Shown in pieces: positions 5,334 through 6,316 of a stretch of DNA of 6,316 nt. The stretch comes from Candidatus Omnitrophota bacterium. GTDB taxonomy: Bacteria > Omnitrophota > Gorgyraeia > Duberdicusellales > 4484-171. Positions within the stretch are counted from its first letter, which is position 1. Each line of letters starts with the position of its first letter. The notes under the pieces were generated by a model. It did not search any database and was not told the DNA's origin. It saw nothing but the letters and a program-made list of their open reading frames with translations. The position numbers were made by a program, and so were the translations under genes. The stretch is from positions 1 to 6,316 of the forward strand of contig JAQTUC010000083.1 in NCBI GenBank assembly GCA_028710385.1, written 5' to 3'.

Positions 5334-6316
5334 ATGGGTTCAATAAGAAAATTTAGTAAGAGCGTTAGTATTTACAAAATAGCTTTTTCGGCTATTTTTC
5401 TTTTTTTATTCACACCTGTTTGTTTTTCTCAAAATCTTCCCCAGGGCGGCACTGTAGTTGAAGGGGCAAACCCGCTTGATTATACTTCCCAGCCGAACAC
5501 GCTGAATGTAAATGTTAACAGCGATAAAGCCATCATCAATTGGGATAGTTTTAATGTTGGTAGCGGTTACACGGTTAATTTTAACCGCGACTCATCTTTT
5601 ATTGCGTTGAACCGCGTAACCGGAGCAAACCCTTCAGAAATTTTTGGAAACATCAACGCTCAAAACGGGCAAGTATTTATAGTTAACCCGAACGGAATTA
5701 TTTTCGGTTCAGGAAGCCACGTTAACGCCGCAGGCCTGGTTGCTTCAACCTTACAAATTTCAGATGAAGATTTTAAAAATCCGACTTTCAACAATGCGAC
5801 AAAAGCATACGAATATAAATTCTATAAGGGAAGCAAAAATGCTTCCATAGTAAATAAGGGAATTATTTCTACAACTAAACCCGGAGGCTACATCTGCCTT
5901 CTTTCTCAGGCAATAGACAACCAGGGTTTTGCCATAGCAGATTTGGGAACAGTTGTGCTTGCGGCAGGGGAGGAAATTACCACAGGCCTCGACAACAAGA
6001 GTTTGATATCTGTAGTTATATCCAAGGAAGTTCAGTCAACAATTTATGATGCAAGCGGCAACCGCATGGACAGCGCAATTAAAAATAGCGGCACTATACA
6101 GGCAAACGGCGGCAAAATCATTCTTACGGCAGATGTGTTAAATAACGTCTTTGACTATGCCATAAACAATTCAAATGTAATACAGGCAAACACATTGGAT
6201 GAGCACGATGGAGTCATAGAGCTTAAGGCAAGCGGTGCGCCAATAATTAATTCAGGAACCATATCTGCCAGCGCCACAATTGATATCAATGCAAGCGCCA
6301 ATGTGACTAATACCGG
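5334..6316 (+). CDS. TpsA haemagglutinin-like exoprotein, N-terminal part (runs off window)
   Basis: An open frame begins at ATG 5334 and stays open for 327 codons to the window edge. Residues 1-32 form a basic and then hydrophobic signal peptide, cleavage likely after VCFS. The TPS (haemagglutination activity) domain follows: NWDSFNVG (69-76), RVTG (94-97), the diagnostic NPNGIIFG (118-125) and VNAAGLVAST (130-139). From about 171 the chain turns into beta-helix repeats such as IVNKGIISTTKPGGYICLLSQ, IKNSGTIQANGGKIILTA (249-266), INNSNVIQAN (277-286) and IINSGTISAS (304-313). The TPS domain targets the secreted chain to the POTRA domains of its TpsB, here the gene just upstream. The ribosome binding site is weak (GGGTGG, 5326-5331, two bases before the ATG). 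Full size, passenger function and any C-terminal toxin or anchor lie outside the window. Confidence 0.93.
   Translation, partial: MGSIRKFSKSVSIYKIAFSAIFLFLFTPVCFSQNLPQGGTVVEGANPLDYTSQPNTLNVNVNSDKAIINWDSFNVGSGYTVNFNRDSSFIALNRVTGANPSEIFGNINAQNGQVFIVNPNGIIFGSGSHVNAAGLVASTLQISDEDFKNPTFNNATKAYEYKFYKGSKNASIVNKGIISTTKPGGYICLLSQAIDNQGFAIADLGTVVLAAGEEITTGLDNKSLISVVISKEVQSTIYDASGNRMDSAIKNSGTIQANGGKIILTADVLNNVFDYAINNSNVIQANTLDEHDGVIELKASGAPIINSGTISASATIDINASANVTNT

Overview
The window reads as a didermic (Gram-negative type) bacterium with moderately low GC. The best evidence is an outer-membrane two-partner secretion (TPS) transporter gene, followed by its exoprotein gene, whose ORF is still open at the right edge. 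Protein style and the spread of A/T-rich codons would fit an uncultivated lineage of the Omnitrophota/Elusimicrobiota kind. That placement is an impression, not a demonstration. No rRNA, tRNA, CRISPR array or transposase gene is visible.

Left half (16-3070, all on the minus strand, so read right to left): a signalling operon of three genes. The first is a FIST-domain sensor protein (3070 to 1946). An 87-bp block of nested inverted repeats (1855-1941) follows. The second gene is a membrane-anchored GAF histidine kinase (1851 to 388). The third is a stand-alone receiver-domain response regulator (384 to 16) starting 3 nt after the kinase stop. FIST proteins next to histidine kinases recall the NosP/NahK nitric-oxide sensing pairs of Pseudomonas and relatives, so a ligand-to-phosphorelay path is a reasonable inference. 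The regulator has no DNA-binding or enzymatic output domain.

Middle (3071-3326): a 256-bp divergent intergenic region. On the plus strand it carries a near-consensus sigma-70 promoter (TTGACA, 17 bp, TAGAAT) and a strong GGAGG ribosome binding site for the transporter. No equally convincing promoter is seen for the FIST operon.

Right half (3327-6316, plus strand): a TpsB/FhaC/ShlB-type transporter with signal peptide, charged linker, two POTRA domains and a 16-stranded-type barrel with the VRGY motif. Then comes a 297-bp spacer rich in inverted repeats, with its own promoter candidate and a LacI-operator-like palindrome. Last is the start of a TpsA haemagglutinin-like exoprotein (from 5334), with signal peptide, TPS domain and the first beta-helix repeats, running off the end of the window.

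Taken together, a cytoplasmic sensor-kinase-receiver operon is transcribed back to back with a secreted adhesin system. Whether the first controls the second is not shown by the sequence. The two items most worth a second look are the self-complementary block that covers the kinase ribosome binding site and the FIST-kinase-receiver-adhesin arrangement.
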